Below are positions 27,290 through 34,665 of a stretch of DNA of 64,000 nt, one piece after another (position 1 is the stretch's first letter; every line of letters begins with the position of its first letter). Position numbers and translations under genes: made by a program. The notes beneath the pieces were generated by a model. The model was not told the origin of the DNA and did no database searches. It saw only the letters and a list, made by a program, of their open reading frames with translations. The DNA is from Streptomyces canus (GTDB lineage Bacteria > Actinomycetota > Actinomycetes > Streptomycetales > Streptomycetaceae): assembly GCF_030816965.1 (NCBI RefSeq), contig NZ_JAUSYQ010000002.1:558001-622000 (forward strand), read 5' to 3'.

Positions 27290-28510
27290 ATGCGTGTACT
27301 GCTCGTGGGAGCCGGGGGCGTCGGCACGGCCATCACCCGGATCGCTGCCCGGCGGCCGTTCTTCGACGTCATGGTCGTCGCCGACTACGACCCCGTCCGC
27401 GCCGAGACCGCGGTGACCGCGCTCGGCGACCGGTCCGACCGGTTCCGCGCCGAGCGCGTGGACGCGAGCGACGAGTCGGCCGTGACCGCCCTGCTGGAGC
27501 GGCACGCCTGCGACGTCCTGCTCAATGCCACCGACCCGCGATTCGTGATGCCCCTGTTCCGGGCGGCGCGCTCCGCCGGGGCGGCCTATGTCGACATGGC
27601 GATGTCCCTGTCGCGTCCACATCCCGAGCGGCCGTACGAGGAGTGCGGGGTCAAACTGGGCGACGAGCAGTTCGCGCAGGCCGAGGAGTGGGAGAAGGCG
27701 GGTGCTCTGGCCCTCGTCGGCATGGGTGTGGAGCCGGGTCTCTCGGACGTCTTCGCCCGGCACGCGGCCGACGAGCTCTTCGACGAGATCGAGGAGATCG
27801 GTGTCCGCGACGGCGCGGATCTCACCGTCGACGGCTACGACTTCGCCCCTTCCTTCAGCATCTGGACCACCATCGAGGAGTGCCTGAACCCTCCCGTGGT
27901 CTACGAGGCCGACCGCGGCTGGTTCACGACGGAACCCTTCAGCGAGCCGGAGGTCTTCGACTTCCCCGAGGGCATCGGCCCGGTCGAGTGCGTGAACGTG
28001 GAGCACGAGGAGGTCTTGCTCGTCCCCCGCTGGGTCGGTGCCCGCCGGGTCACCTTCAAGTACGGACTGGGCCGCGCGTTCGTGGAGACGCTGAAGACCC
28101 TGCACCTGCTGGGCCTGGACCGCACCGCGCCGGTGACCGTGCCGAGCGCCGCGGGGCCGGTCGCGGTCTCGCCCCGGGACGTGGTCGCCGCGTGTCTGCC
28201 CGATCCGGCGACGCTGGGCGAGCGGATGCACGGCAAGACCTGCGCGGGCACCTGGGTGAAGGGTGTCAAGGACGGGGCGCCGCGCGAGGTGTACCTCTAC
28301 CACGTGGTCGACAACCAGTGGTCCACGGCGGAGTACGGCTGTCAGGCGGTGGTGTGGCAGACCGCCGTGAACCCGGTCGTCGCCCTCGAACTCCTCGCCA
28401 CCGGCGCCTGGTCCGGCGCGGGCGTCCTCGGTCCGGAGGCCTTCCCGGCCCGCCCCTTCCTGGATCTGCTGACCGCGTACGGCTCCCCGTGGGGCATGCG
28501 GGAGCAGTGA
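27290..28510 (+). CDS. Saccharopine dehydrogenase-family NAD(P)-dependent protein
   Basis: 406 residues. The Rossmann start MRVLLVGAGGVGTAITRIAA binds dinucleotide, followed by VVADYDPVRAETAVTALGDR. MGVEPGLSDVFARHAADELF and the C-terminal SAAGPVAVSPRDVVAACLPD/GMREQ regions match the Sacchrp_dh_NADP / carboxynorspermidine-synthase-like group. Members reduce imines formed between amino acids and aldehydes, in lysine or polyamine metabolism. ATG 27290 has GAGGGAG 9 bases upstream. Divergent TetR control is likely. The PLP decarboxylase at 21114-22592 would make a diamine, but any metabolic link is speculative. Confidence 0.85.
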   Translation: MRVLLVGAGGVGTAITRIAARRPFFDVMVVADYDPVRAETAVTALGDRSDRFRAERVDASDESAVTALLERHACDVLLNATDPRFVMPLFRAARSAGAAYVDMAMSLSRPHPERPYEECGVKLGDEQFAQAEEWEKAGALALVGMGVEPGLSDVFARHAADELFDEIEEIGVRDGADLTVDGYDFAPSFSIWTTIEECLNPPVVYEADRGWFTTEPFSEPEVFDFPEGIGPVECVNVEHEEVLLVPRWVGARRVTFKYGLGRAFVETLKTLHLLGLDRTAPVTVPSAAGPVAVSPRDVVAACLPDPATLGERMHGKTCAGTWVKGVKDGAPREVYLYHVVDNQWSTAEYGCQAVVWQTAVNPVVALELLATGAWSGAGVLGPEAFPARPFLDLLTAYGSPWGMREQ

Positions 28511-28620
28511 CCGGGCGCGTCCCACAGGACCCGATTGTTTCACCGCGCATCGACAGGTGACCCGAAAGCGAGTAAGGCATGCACGAGGGCACGTACGACT
28601 TCGATCGCAGGTGACATTTG

Positions 28621-28875
28621 ATGGACAACTGGCGAACCCATGCCGCGTGCCGCCGAGAGGACCCGGACCTCTTCTTCCCGATCGGCACCACCGGTCCCGC
28701 ACTGGTCCAGACGGAGCAGGCCAAGTCCGTCTGCCGACGCTGCCCCGTCCAGGAGCAGTGTCTTCAGTGGGCCCTCGACACCGGGCAGGGCATCGGCGTC
28801 TGGGGCGGCACGAGCGAGACGGAACGCCGGGCACTCGTCCGGCGCGCGGCCGCCGCGCGGAGAAGGGCCGGCTGA
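28621..28875 (+). CDS. WhiB-like iron-sulphur transcription factor (WblE-like)
   Basis: 84 residues. Four cysteines, Cys10, Cys38, Cys41 and Cys47, form the [4Fe-4S] site (C..CxxC....C). The GVWGG turn is at 59-63, followed by the basic C-terminal helix RRALVRRAAAARRRAG. The start MDNWRTHAACRREDPDLFFP is closest to WblE-type proteins. Acts with the principal sigma factor to sense redox or nitric oxide state. ATG 28621 has AGGTGA 5 bases upstream; a TTG at 28618 is less likely. Confidence 0.92.
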   Translation: MDNWRTHAACRREDPDLFFPIGTTGPALVQTEQAKSVCRRCPVQEQCLQWALDTGQGIGVWGGTSETERRALVRRAAAARRRAG

Positions 28876-28903
28876 GCGGGTCCGTTCAGCGGTGTCCGAC
28901 GAT

Positions 28904-28940
28904 CGGGCCCGGTCGACGCCACGTTCGTCGACCGGGCCCG
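28904..28940. terminator. Bidirectional hairpin between whiB-like and DUF6098 genes
   Basis: A perfect 15-bp stem (28904-28918 with 28926-28940) and 7-base loop CCACGTT, placed exactly between two convergent genes. There is no T-run, as is common in Streptomyces. Confidence 0.75.
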
Positions 28941-28941
28941 G

Positions 28942-29391
28942 TCAGCGGGCCGTGCGGCGCAGCGGACCCCAGGAGTTCTCCTGCCGGTCCACCTCGGCCC
29001 GCGCCTCGTCGATCACCCGGGGGTCGATCCAGCACATCGGCCGCACGTCCGTGACGAGCGGCTCGTTGTCCGGCCCCCGGCCCCGCTCGCGGCCCTGGAG
29101 GACCCACGGGCGTACGTCCGGGCCCTTCTCGTGCGGAAGGTGCGAATAGTCGTACAGACGGCGGGCCACCCACAGCCGCACGGGTCGGTCCTGCCACCAC
29201 TCCTCCACGTCCAGCGGGTTCGCCGACAGTCCCGGCAGCGACACGCCGGTGAGTTCGTCGGTGCTGGACGCGCTGGCCAGGTCCACCTCGGGGCCGCGTG
29301 ACCAACGGACGTACAGCTGCCCGTGCCGTTCGGTCAGGCTCCCGAGTTCAGCGAGTGTCCGTACCACCGGCAACCCGTCCGACACGCTCAT
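28942..29391 (-). CDS. DUF6098 family protein
   Basis: 149 residues. LPVVRTLAELGSLTERHGQL, VRWSRGPEVDLASASSTDEL, then VEEWWQDRPVRLWVARRLYD and a C-terminal VRPMCWIDPRVIDEARAEVD. No signal peptide or membrane segment. The family is actinobacterial and of unknown function. ATG 29391 follows GGGAGG. An exact SigB-family promoter lies upstream at 29427-29451, so it is probably a general stress gene rather than part of the kinase operon whose 3-prime end it adjoins. Confidence 0.82.
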   Translation of the reverse strand: MSVSDGLPVVRTLAELGSLTERHGQLYVRWSRGPEVDLASASSTDELTGVSLPGLSANPLDVEEWWQDRPVRLWVARRLYDYSHLPHEKGPDVRPWVLQGRERGRGPDNEPLVTDVRPMCWIDPRVIDEARAEVDRQENSWGPLRRTAR

Positions 29392-29426
29392 GTCCCGACC
29401 TCCCTCTCCTTTCGCAGGCATACGGG

Positions 29427-29451
29427 GTACCCGCGCGCCACGAAGAAAATC
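29427..29451 (-). promoter_or_regulatory. SigB-family promoter for the DUF6098 gene
   Basis: Leftward, GATT (29451-29448), a 15-base spacer and GGGTAC (29432-29427). Exact agreement with GNNT-N14-16-GGGTAY. The -35 overlaps the histidine kinase stop codon; transcription would begin about 30 bases before the ATG at 29391. Confidence 0.65.
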
Positions 29452-31279
29452 AGGCGTACGGCTGAGGCGCCTGGCCCCCGGGCATCCGCAGGGTGAAGAG
29501 GCTGCCGATGCCGGGCTCGCTCGCCGCCTCGACCGTTCCGCCGTGGGCGGCGACCAGGTGGCGGACGATGGGGAGGCCGAGCCCCGATCCCCCGGTACGG
29601 CGGCTGCGGGACTTCTCCGCGCGCCAGAACCGGTCGAAGACGTGGGGCAGGTCGTCCGGCGCGATGCCGGTGCCGGTGTCGGCGACCGCCAAGGCGATGT
29701 CGTCGCCGTCCCGGCGCGCGGACAGGGTGACCGTGCCGCCGGCCGGGGTGTGGCGCAGGGCGTTGGAGACCAGGTTGCCGAGCGCCTGCCGCATCCGGAG
29801 CGGGTCGGCGTCCAGCCAGGGCTCGCCGTCGATGTCGGTGCGCAGTTCGACCCGGGCCGCGCCGGCGGTGACGCGGTGGGCGGCGGCGACCTGCTGGAGG
29901 AGTTCGTCGCAGCGGACGGGCTCCCGGTGCAGGCGCAGGGTGCCGGCGTCGGCGGCGGCGAGGTCCTGGAGGTCGTCGATGACGCGCTGGAGGACGAGGG
30001 CCTCCTCGTGCAGGGAGGCGAGCAGGGCGGGGTCGGGGTCGACGACGCCGTCCCGGGTGACCTCCAGCCAGCCGCGGATGTTGGTGAGCGGGCTGCGGAG
30101 TTCGTGGGCGATGTCGCTGACCATCGCCTTGCGCTGGGCTTCCAGGCGTTCGCGGCGTTCGGTCAGGTCGTTGAAGGCCGCGGCGAGGATGCCGGTCTCG
30201 TCGCGGGTGGTGACGGGGACGCGCACATGGAGTTCGGGCGGCTGCTGGGCCGCGGCGGTCAGCGCGCGCAGCGGGCGCACGAGCCGGGTGGCGACCAGTG
30301 CGGTCGCGGCGACGGTGACGGCGAGCACGAGCCCCGCGGTGCCCACGACCTTGGCCTTGTTGGCCGGGGACATGTCGAACAGCACCGCGGGCGTGTCCCC
30401 GGTGCCCAGGAAGAGTTCGGCCACCGGGGCCACGTAGGGGTCGAGCTGGGCGCGGCGGGCGTCGTCGAGGCAGGCCTGGGCCTCGCGTGCCTCCTTCGCG
30501 TCCGGTTTGACGAACGTGGGCGCCAGTGACGGGGACCGGAGGTCGGTGCCCGCGAGGCCGACGCCGACACTCAGCGGTGTATCGGCGCGCAGGCCGTTGC
30601 GGGTCAGACAGGCGCGCGCCCCTGTCTGGAGTGCGTCCAGGGCCTTCTGCTCCGTGGGCATCGGCGTGTTCAGGACCCCGTCGGCGCAGGCGTCGGGCAC
30701 ATAGGAGGGCTGCACGGTGCTGTCCGGTTCGGTGAGGACCGCCCGGCCGCTCGGGGTGTGCACGATGGTGGTCTCGATGCCGTTGCGGGCGAAGCAGGAC
30801 CGGCGTTTGCGCGCGTTGGCGTCGATCTCGGCACGCTCCCCCTTCGTGAGCCGGTACGGCCCGACCACTCGGGGGTCGATGCCGCCGATCTGGGCGCCGC
30901 GTTCGCTGTACGTGTCGGTGCGCAGCGGGTCGACGGTGGCGGCTGCGCTCGGCGGCAGGGCGGTGCCGCGGGGGGCCGAGTCGGCGACGGATCTGCGGTC
31001 GGGGGTGACGAGGGCGATGCGCCGGCCGGTCTTCGCGGACAGCTCCCGCACGGTGGCGGCCACGCCGGTCCAGTCGGGGTGGGTCGCCGCGTATCCGCTG
31101 AGCTCGGCGAGCACTTCCATGTCGTCGGCGAGCGCCTGCCCCTGTTCCTCGCGCAGGGCCTGGGTGGTGGTCGCCACGGCCAGCCAGGCGGTGGCGGCCA
31201 CCGAGCACACGGCGATGAGTCCGGACGTGATCAGCAGGCGGACCAGCAGCCGCTTGTGCAGGGGTATACGAGCGCTCAT
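29450..31279 (-). CDS. HAMP-type sensor histidine kinase with Cys-containing extracytoplasmic domain
   Basis: 609 residues. Membrane helix 1 is at about 12-36, a long external domain at 37-307, helix 2 at 308-330, HAMP at 331-383, phospho-acceptor His391 in SDIAHELRSPLTN, N-box GNLVSNALRHTP, and G-boxes VADTGTGIAPDDLPHVFDRF and GGSGLGLPIV. The external domain has four cysteines (160, 196, 222, 268) and a repeated C-F/L-A/T-RNG motif at 160-164 and 222-226. Overlaps the response regulator by ATGA. Sits in an operon with a secreted peptidase and an L,D-transpeptidase, suggesting cell-envelope sensing. Confidence 0.93.
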   Translation of the reverse strand: MSARIPLHKRLLVRLLITSGLIAVCSVAATAWLAVATTTQALREEQGQALADDMEVLAELSGYAATHPDWTGVAATVRELSAKTGRRIALVTPDRRSVADSAPRGTALPPSAAATVDPLRTDTYSERGAQIGGIDPRVVGPYRLTKGERAEIDANARKRRSCFARNGIETTIVHTPSGRAVLTEPDSTVQPSYVPDACADGVLNTPMPTEQKALDALQTGARACLTRNGLRADTPLSVGVGLAGTDLRSPSLAPTFVKPDAKEAREAQACLDDARRAQLDPYVAPVAELFLGTGDTPAVLFDMSPANKAKVVGTAGLVLAVTVAATALVATRLVRPLRALTAAAQQPPELHVRVPVTTRDETGILAAAFNDLTERRERLEAQRKAMVSDIAHELRSPLTNIRGWLEVTRDGVVDPDPALLASLHEEALVLQRVIDDLQDLAAADAGTLRLHREPVRCDELLQQVAAAHRVTAGAARVELRTDIDGEPWLDADPLRMRQALGNLVSNALRHTPAGGTVTLSARRDGDDIALAVADTGTGIAPDDLPHVFDRFWRAEKSRSRRTGGSGLGLPIVRHLVAAHGGTVEAASEPGIGSLFTLRMPGGQAPQPYA

Positions 31280-31977
31280 CCGCGGCCGCCGCTGAGCTTG
31301 TAGCCCACGCCGAACACCGTCAGCAGCCGCACCGGCCGGCGCGGGTCGGCCTCGATCTTGCGGCGCAGGTTCATGATGTGCACGTCCACGGCCCGTTCGG
31401 TGGAGGCCCGGTCGGTGCCCCGGGTGACCTCCAGCAACTGCCGCCGCGAGAAGACCCGTTCCGGCTCGGCGACCATGGCCAGGAGGATCTCGAACTCGGC
31501 CGGTGTGCATTCCACCGGCGCCCCGTCACAGCGCACCTCGTGCCGTACGGGATCCACCGCCAGGCCTCCGGCGCGCACGGCGGGATCCTCGGGCCGGTCG
31601 GCGACCGCGCCCCGTCCACTGCGCCTGAGGACGGTCCGGATACGGGCCATCAGTTCGCGCGGGCTGTACGGCTTGGTCATGTAGTCGTCGGCGCCCAGCT
31701 CCAGGCCCAGCAGGACGTCGTCCTCCTCCGACCGGGCGGTGAGCATCACGACGGGAATGTCCTCGTCGCGGCGCAGCACCCGGCACACGCCGAAGCCGTC
31801 GATCACCGGAAGCATCAGGTCCAGGACGACGAGGTCGGGGGCGAGCCGCCGGGCCGCGTCCAGGGCGGCCCGCCCGTCGTGGACCACGGTGGCGGTGTGG
31901 CCCTCCGCGAGCAGGGAGCGCCGTATGAGTTCGGCCTGCATCTCGTCGTCCTCGGCAACCAGCACATGTGCGCACAC
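31276..31977 (-). CDS. OmpR/PhoB-family response regulator
   Basis: 233 residues. Receiver domain with acidic pocket VAEDDE, phospho-acceptor Asp53 (VLDLMLP), Thr80 and Lys102 (TKPYSP). The C-terminal winged helix contains ECTPAEFEILLAMVAEPERV, AVDVHIMNLRRKIEADPRRP and the final TVFGVGYKL. GTG 31977 is used; an in-frame GTG at 31965 is possible. Co-transcribed with, and partner of, the histidine kinase it overlaps. Starts 18 bases after the L,D-transpeptidase stop. Confidence 0.94.
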   Translation of the reverse strand: MCAHVLVAEDDEMQAELIRRSLLAEGHTATVVHDGRAALDAARRLAPDLVVLDLMLPVIDGFGVCRVLRRDEDIPVVMLTARSEEDDVLLGLELGADDYMTKPYSPRELMARIRTVLRRSGRGAVADRPEDPAVRAGGLAVDPVRHEVRCDGAPVECTPAEFEILLAMVAEPERVFSRRQLLEVTRGTDRASTERAVDVHIMNLRRKIEADPRRPVRLLTVFGVGYKLSGGRG

Positions 31978-31995
31978 CCGGCGGATCCTAAGCGG

Positions 31996-32745
31996 TCAGC
32001 GGGCCAGGGACTTGGCGTCGCCCATGACGACGACCGGATGGAGGTCGGGGTCCAGGGTGAGGAGCAGCTTCTTCATGTGGTCCTCGGCGATGCTCACACA
32101 GCCGTGGGTGGGTCCGCCGTGGTCGACGTGGAGCCATATGCCGCCGCCGCGCCCCGCGCCGAGGGGCCGGGTCCAGTCCAGGGGTGAAGTCCCGGGCTGC
32201 CGGTTGTAGTTGATGGCGATCACGTAGTCGAAGGATCCGGCCAGCGGCTCGCCCTCGAAGCCCGTGCCGGGTGCGGTGAAGCCGACGCCGCGGTCGTACG
32301 GCAGCTTGGTGCCGGGGTCCTTCAGCAGCCCTCCGGCGTCCGTGAGGGTGTAGACGCCGGTCGGTGAGCGCAGGTCGCCCGCCAGGTGGTGGTCGGTCCA
32401 GCCCTTGAGGGCGTTGTGCGCGGGCCAGCTCGCACCGGCCTGCCAGCCGGCCTCGGTGCGCTCGTACAGGACCACGGTGGAGGCCGACGAGTCGCGGCCC
32501 CGCCCGGTGACCACGACGGCCTGTCGTGCGTCGGCCGGCACCTTCGCCCACGTCTTCGGACCGAGCCCGGGTAGCTGCTGGGGGGCGACCTCGCCGGAGA
32601 TCTCCGGCGAGGGCGAGGGCATGGGCTCCGAAGTCTCCTGAGGGGGCGTGGGTGTGCCCTCCGTGCTGGCCACGGCACCGCCGCCGCATCCGGTGAGAAG
32701 CAGGGATGCGGCGAGCAGGGCCACGTGGGTTCTGCGTGTGATCAT
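31996..32745 (-). CDS. L,D-transpeptidase (YkuD) lipoprotein
   Basis: 249 residues. Lipoprotein signal MITRRTHVALLAASLLLTGC, lipidated Cys20, then a Pro/Ser/Glu-rich linker to about residue 60. The YkuD catalytic region is HVDHGGPTHGCVSI (His206, His214, Cys216). The group with NALKGWTDHHLAGDLRSPTG and IAINYNRQPGT is an actinobacterial variant. Such enzymes form 3-3 peptidoglycan cross-links or attach proteins. ATG 32745. Encoded between a secreted aminopeptidase and a two-component system in one leftward operon. Confidence 0.9.
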   Translation of the reverse strand: MITRRTHVALLAASLLLTGCGGGAVASTEGTPTPPQETSEPMPSPSPEISGEVAPQQLPGLGPKTWAKVPADARQAVVVTGRGRDSSASTVVLYERTEAGWQAGASWPAHNALKGWTDHHLAGDLRSPTGVYTLTDAGGLLKDPGTKLPYDRGVGFTAPGTGFEGEPLAGSFDYVIAINYNRQPGTSPLDWTRPLGAGRGGGIWLHVDHGGPTHGCVSIAEDHMKKLLLTLDPDLHPVVVMGDAKSLAR

Positions 32746-32786
32746 GGAACGACTCTGGCCGACACTTGTAAGGAACTGGTCAGGTT

Positions 32787-34172
32787 CTAGGGCCGGTTCG
32801 GTTTCCCCGCTGTGTAGAGCCAGGTCTGGAACAGGCCGTCCAGGTCCTTCCCCGACACCCGTTCCGCAAGGCGCTGGAACTGCGCGGTGGTCCCGTTGCC
32901 GTCGCGGTGCCCGGACGCCCAGGCGCGCAGGATCAGGAAGAACGCCCGGTCGCCGACCCTCGTGCGCAGCGCGTGCAGGGTCATGGCGCCACGGGCGTAG
33001 ACGGGAGTGCCGAAGATGTTGGCGCCGCTGCCGGGGTCGCCGGGCGGGAATTCCCACAGATCGTCGCTCGCGGGCTTCGCGTACAGGCCGTCGAAGGTCT
33101 TCTGCGCGCTGTCGCCGCCGTGCTGCTCGGCGTAGAGCCACTCCGCGTAGGTCGCGAAGCCCTCGTTGAGCCAGATGTCCTTCCACGAGGTGAGGGAGAC
33201 GGAGTCCCCGAACCACTGGTGGGCGTTCTCGTGGACGAGGGTGCTCAGGTCGGGTGCCCGGTCGTAGACCGGACGGCTCTGGGTCTCCAGCGCGTAGCCG
33301 ACGTTCGGGGCGCGGTCCACGATGGAGCCGGCGGCACGGAACGGATAGGGCCCGAACAGCTTGCTCTCCCACTCCAGGACGGAGGGCAGTTGCTTGAGGA
33401 CCGGGGCTGCCGCAGCGGCCTCGCGCGGGTCGACGGCGTTGTAGACCCGGATGCCGCTTCTGGTGGTGAACTGCTGCACGTCGAACTTTCCGACCGTCGC
33501 GGTGGCCAGGTAGGCGGCCATGGGCTCGCTCTGGCGCCAGCGGAACGTGGTCTTTCCGTGCGTGGTCCGCCGGGAGAGGAGGACGCCGTTGGCGACCGCG
33601 GTGCGTCCCGTGGGCACGGTGATCGTGAAGTCGTACGACGACTTGTCCGTGGGGTGGTTGTTCGCCGGGAACCAGGTCATGGCGCCCTGCGGCTCCCCGG
33701 CGACGAAGGCCCCGTCGTCGGTGGGGATCCAGCCGTCGAGCGAGCCGTCCGGGTCGGTGACGGGACCGGGCTTCCCCCGGTAGGTCACGGTGATGGTGAA
33801 TCGTTCCCCCTTGCGCAGGGCGCGCCTCGAGGTGACGACCAGTTCCTGTCCGTCGCGGCGGAAGGCGGCCTTGGCGTGATCGACCGTCAGACCGGTGACG
33901 GTCAGACCCTTGAAGTCGAGGTCGAAGCGGCTGAGGCGCTGGTCGGCGCGGGCGGTGAGGACCGCCTTGCCGTCGAGACGGCCGCTGCCGGGGTCGTAAC
34001 CGAGCGTCAGATCGTAGTGGTCGACGTGGTATCCGCCGTTCCCGGCGAGCGGGAAGTAGGGATCGCCGGCTCCGGACGAGCCCGTCGACGGAGGCGCGCC
34101 GGCCCCGAGCAGCGCCACGAGGGCGACGGGGGTGGTGGCGAGAACGAGAGTGCGTCTGACGGCCTTCGGCAC
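32787..34172 (-). CDS. Secreted M1-family metallopeptidase
   Basis: 461 residues. Signal-like N-terminus (KAVRRTLVLATTPVALVALL), then the M1 beta-saddle (YHVDHYDLTLGYDPGSGRLD). The GxMEN equivalent is GYALET. The zinc site is HENAHQWFGD (His314, Glu315, His318) with NEGFATY (Glu337). GTG 34172 is chosen because AGGAG ends 5 bases upstream and a signal sequence follows directly; upstream ATGs at 34202 and 34226 lack this. Releases N-terminal amino acids from extracellular peptides. First gene of the operon with the L,D-transpeptidase and two-component system; the gap is 41 bases. Confidence 0.9.
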   Translation of the reverse strand: MPKAVRRTLVLATTPVALVALLGAGAPPSTGSSGAGDPYFPLAGNGGYHVDHYDLTLGYDPGSGRLDGKAVLTARADQRLSRFDLDFKGLTVTGLTVDHAKAAFRRDGQELVVTSRRALRKGERFTITVTYRGKPGPVTDPDGSLDGWIPTDDGAFVAGEPQGAMTWFPANNHPTDKSSYDFTITVPTGRTAVANGVLLSRRTTHGKTTFRWRQSEPMAAYLATATVGKFDVQQFTTRSGIRVYNAVDPREAAAAAPVLKQLPSVLEWESKLFGPYPFRAAGSIVDRAPNVGYALETQSRPVYDRAPDLSTLVHENAHQWFGDSVSLTSWKDIWLNEGFATYAEWLYAEQHGGDSAQKTFDGLYAKPASDDLWEFPPGDPGSGANIFGTPVYARGAMTLHALRTRVGDRAFFLILRAWASGHRDGNGTTAQFQRLAERVSGKDLDGLFQTWLYTAGKPNRP

Positions 34173-34314
34173 GTGCGCTCCTACAGGTCGGGGGGTGGAC
34201 ATCGGCTTCACACTAAAGGCCCCCACCTGTGCAACTCACCCTTGATCAGGTCAAGTCGCGGAGGGCCGCGCAGTACGCTCCCGACGCACCGACCCCTTCG
34301 TCGAGAGGCCGCCC

Positions 34315-34665
34315 GTGAGCGTGCGCATCCGCCGTGTCTACGAACCCCCTGAGCCCGCGGACGGCGTCCGCGTCCTGGTCGACCGGCTGTGGCCGCGCGG
34401 TCTGTCCAAGGAGGCGGCCCGCGTGGACGAGTGGCCCAAGGCACTCACCCCGTCGACCGAGCTGCGCCGCTGGTACCACGAGGGCGAGGGGTCGTACGAG
34501 GAGTTCGCCGAGCGCTACGAGGCGGAGCTGGCCGATCCCGAGGCGGCCGGACTTCTCGACCGGGTCCGGGAGTTGGCGAGCAAGGGTGACGTGACCCTGC
34601 TGACCGCGTCGAAGACGCCCGAGCAGAGCCACGCCACCGTGCTGGTGCGCCTGCTGGATTCCTAG
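34315..34665 (+). CDS. DUF488 family protein
   Basis: 116 residues. Signature VRIRRVYEPPEPADGVRVLV, DRLWPRGLSKEAARVDEWPK, and WYHEGEGSYEEFAERYEAEL, then VTLLTASKTPEQSHATVL. DUF488 proteins are small, sometimes heme- or uropathway-linked in annotation, but of unproven function. GTG 34315 follows GAGAGG by about 6 bases. Convergent with the flavoprotein gene; the stops overlap by 4 bases. Confidence 0.88.
   Translation: MSVRIRRVYEPPEPADGVRVLVDRLWPRGLSKEAARVDEWPKALTPSTELRRWYHEGEGSYEEFAERYEAELADPEAAGLLDRVRELASKGDVTLLTASKTPEQSHATVLVRLLDS

Noticed and set aside
31262..31267. GGGTAT near the histidine kinase start
   Set aside because: It is on the strand opposite to transcription, inside coding sequence, with no gene it could serve.
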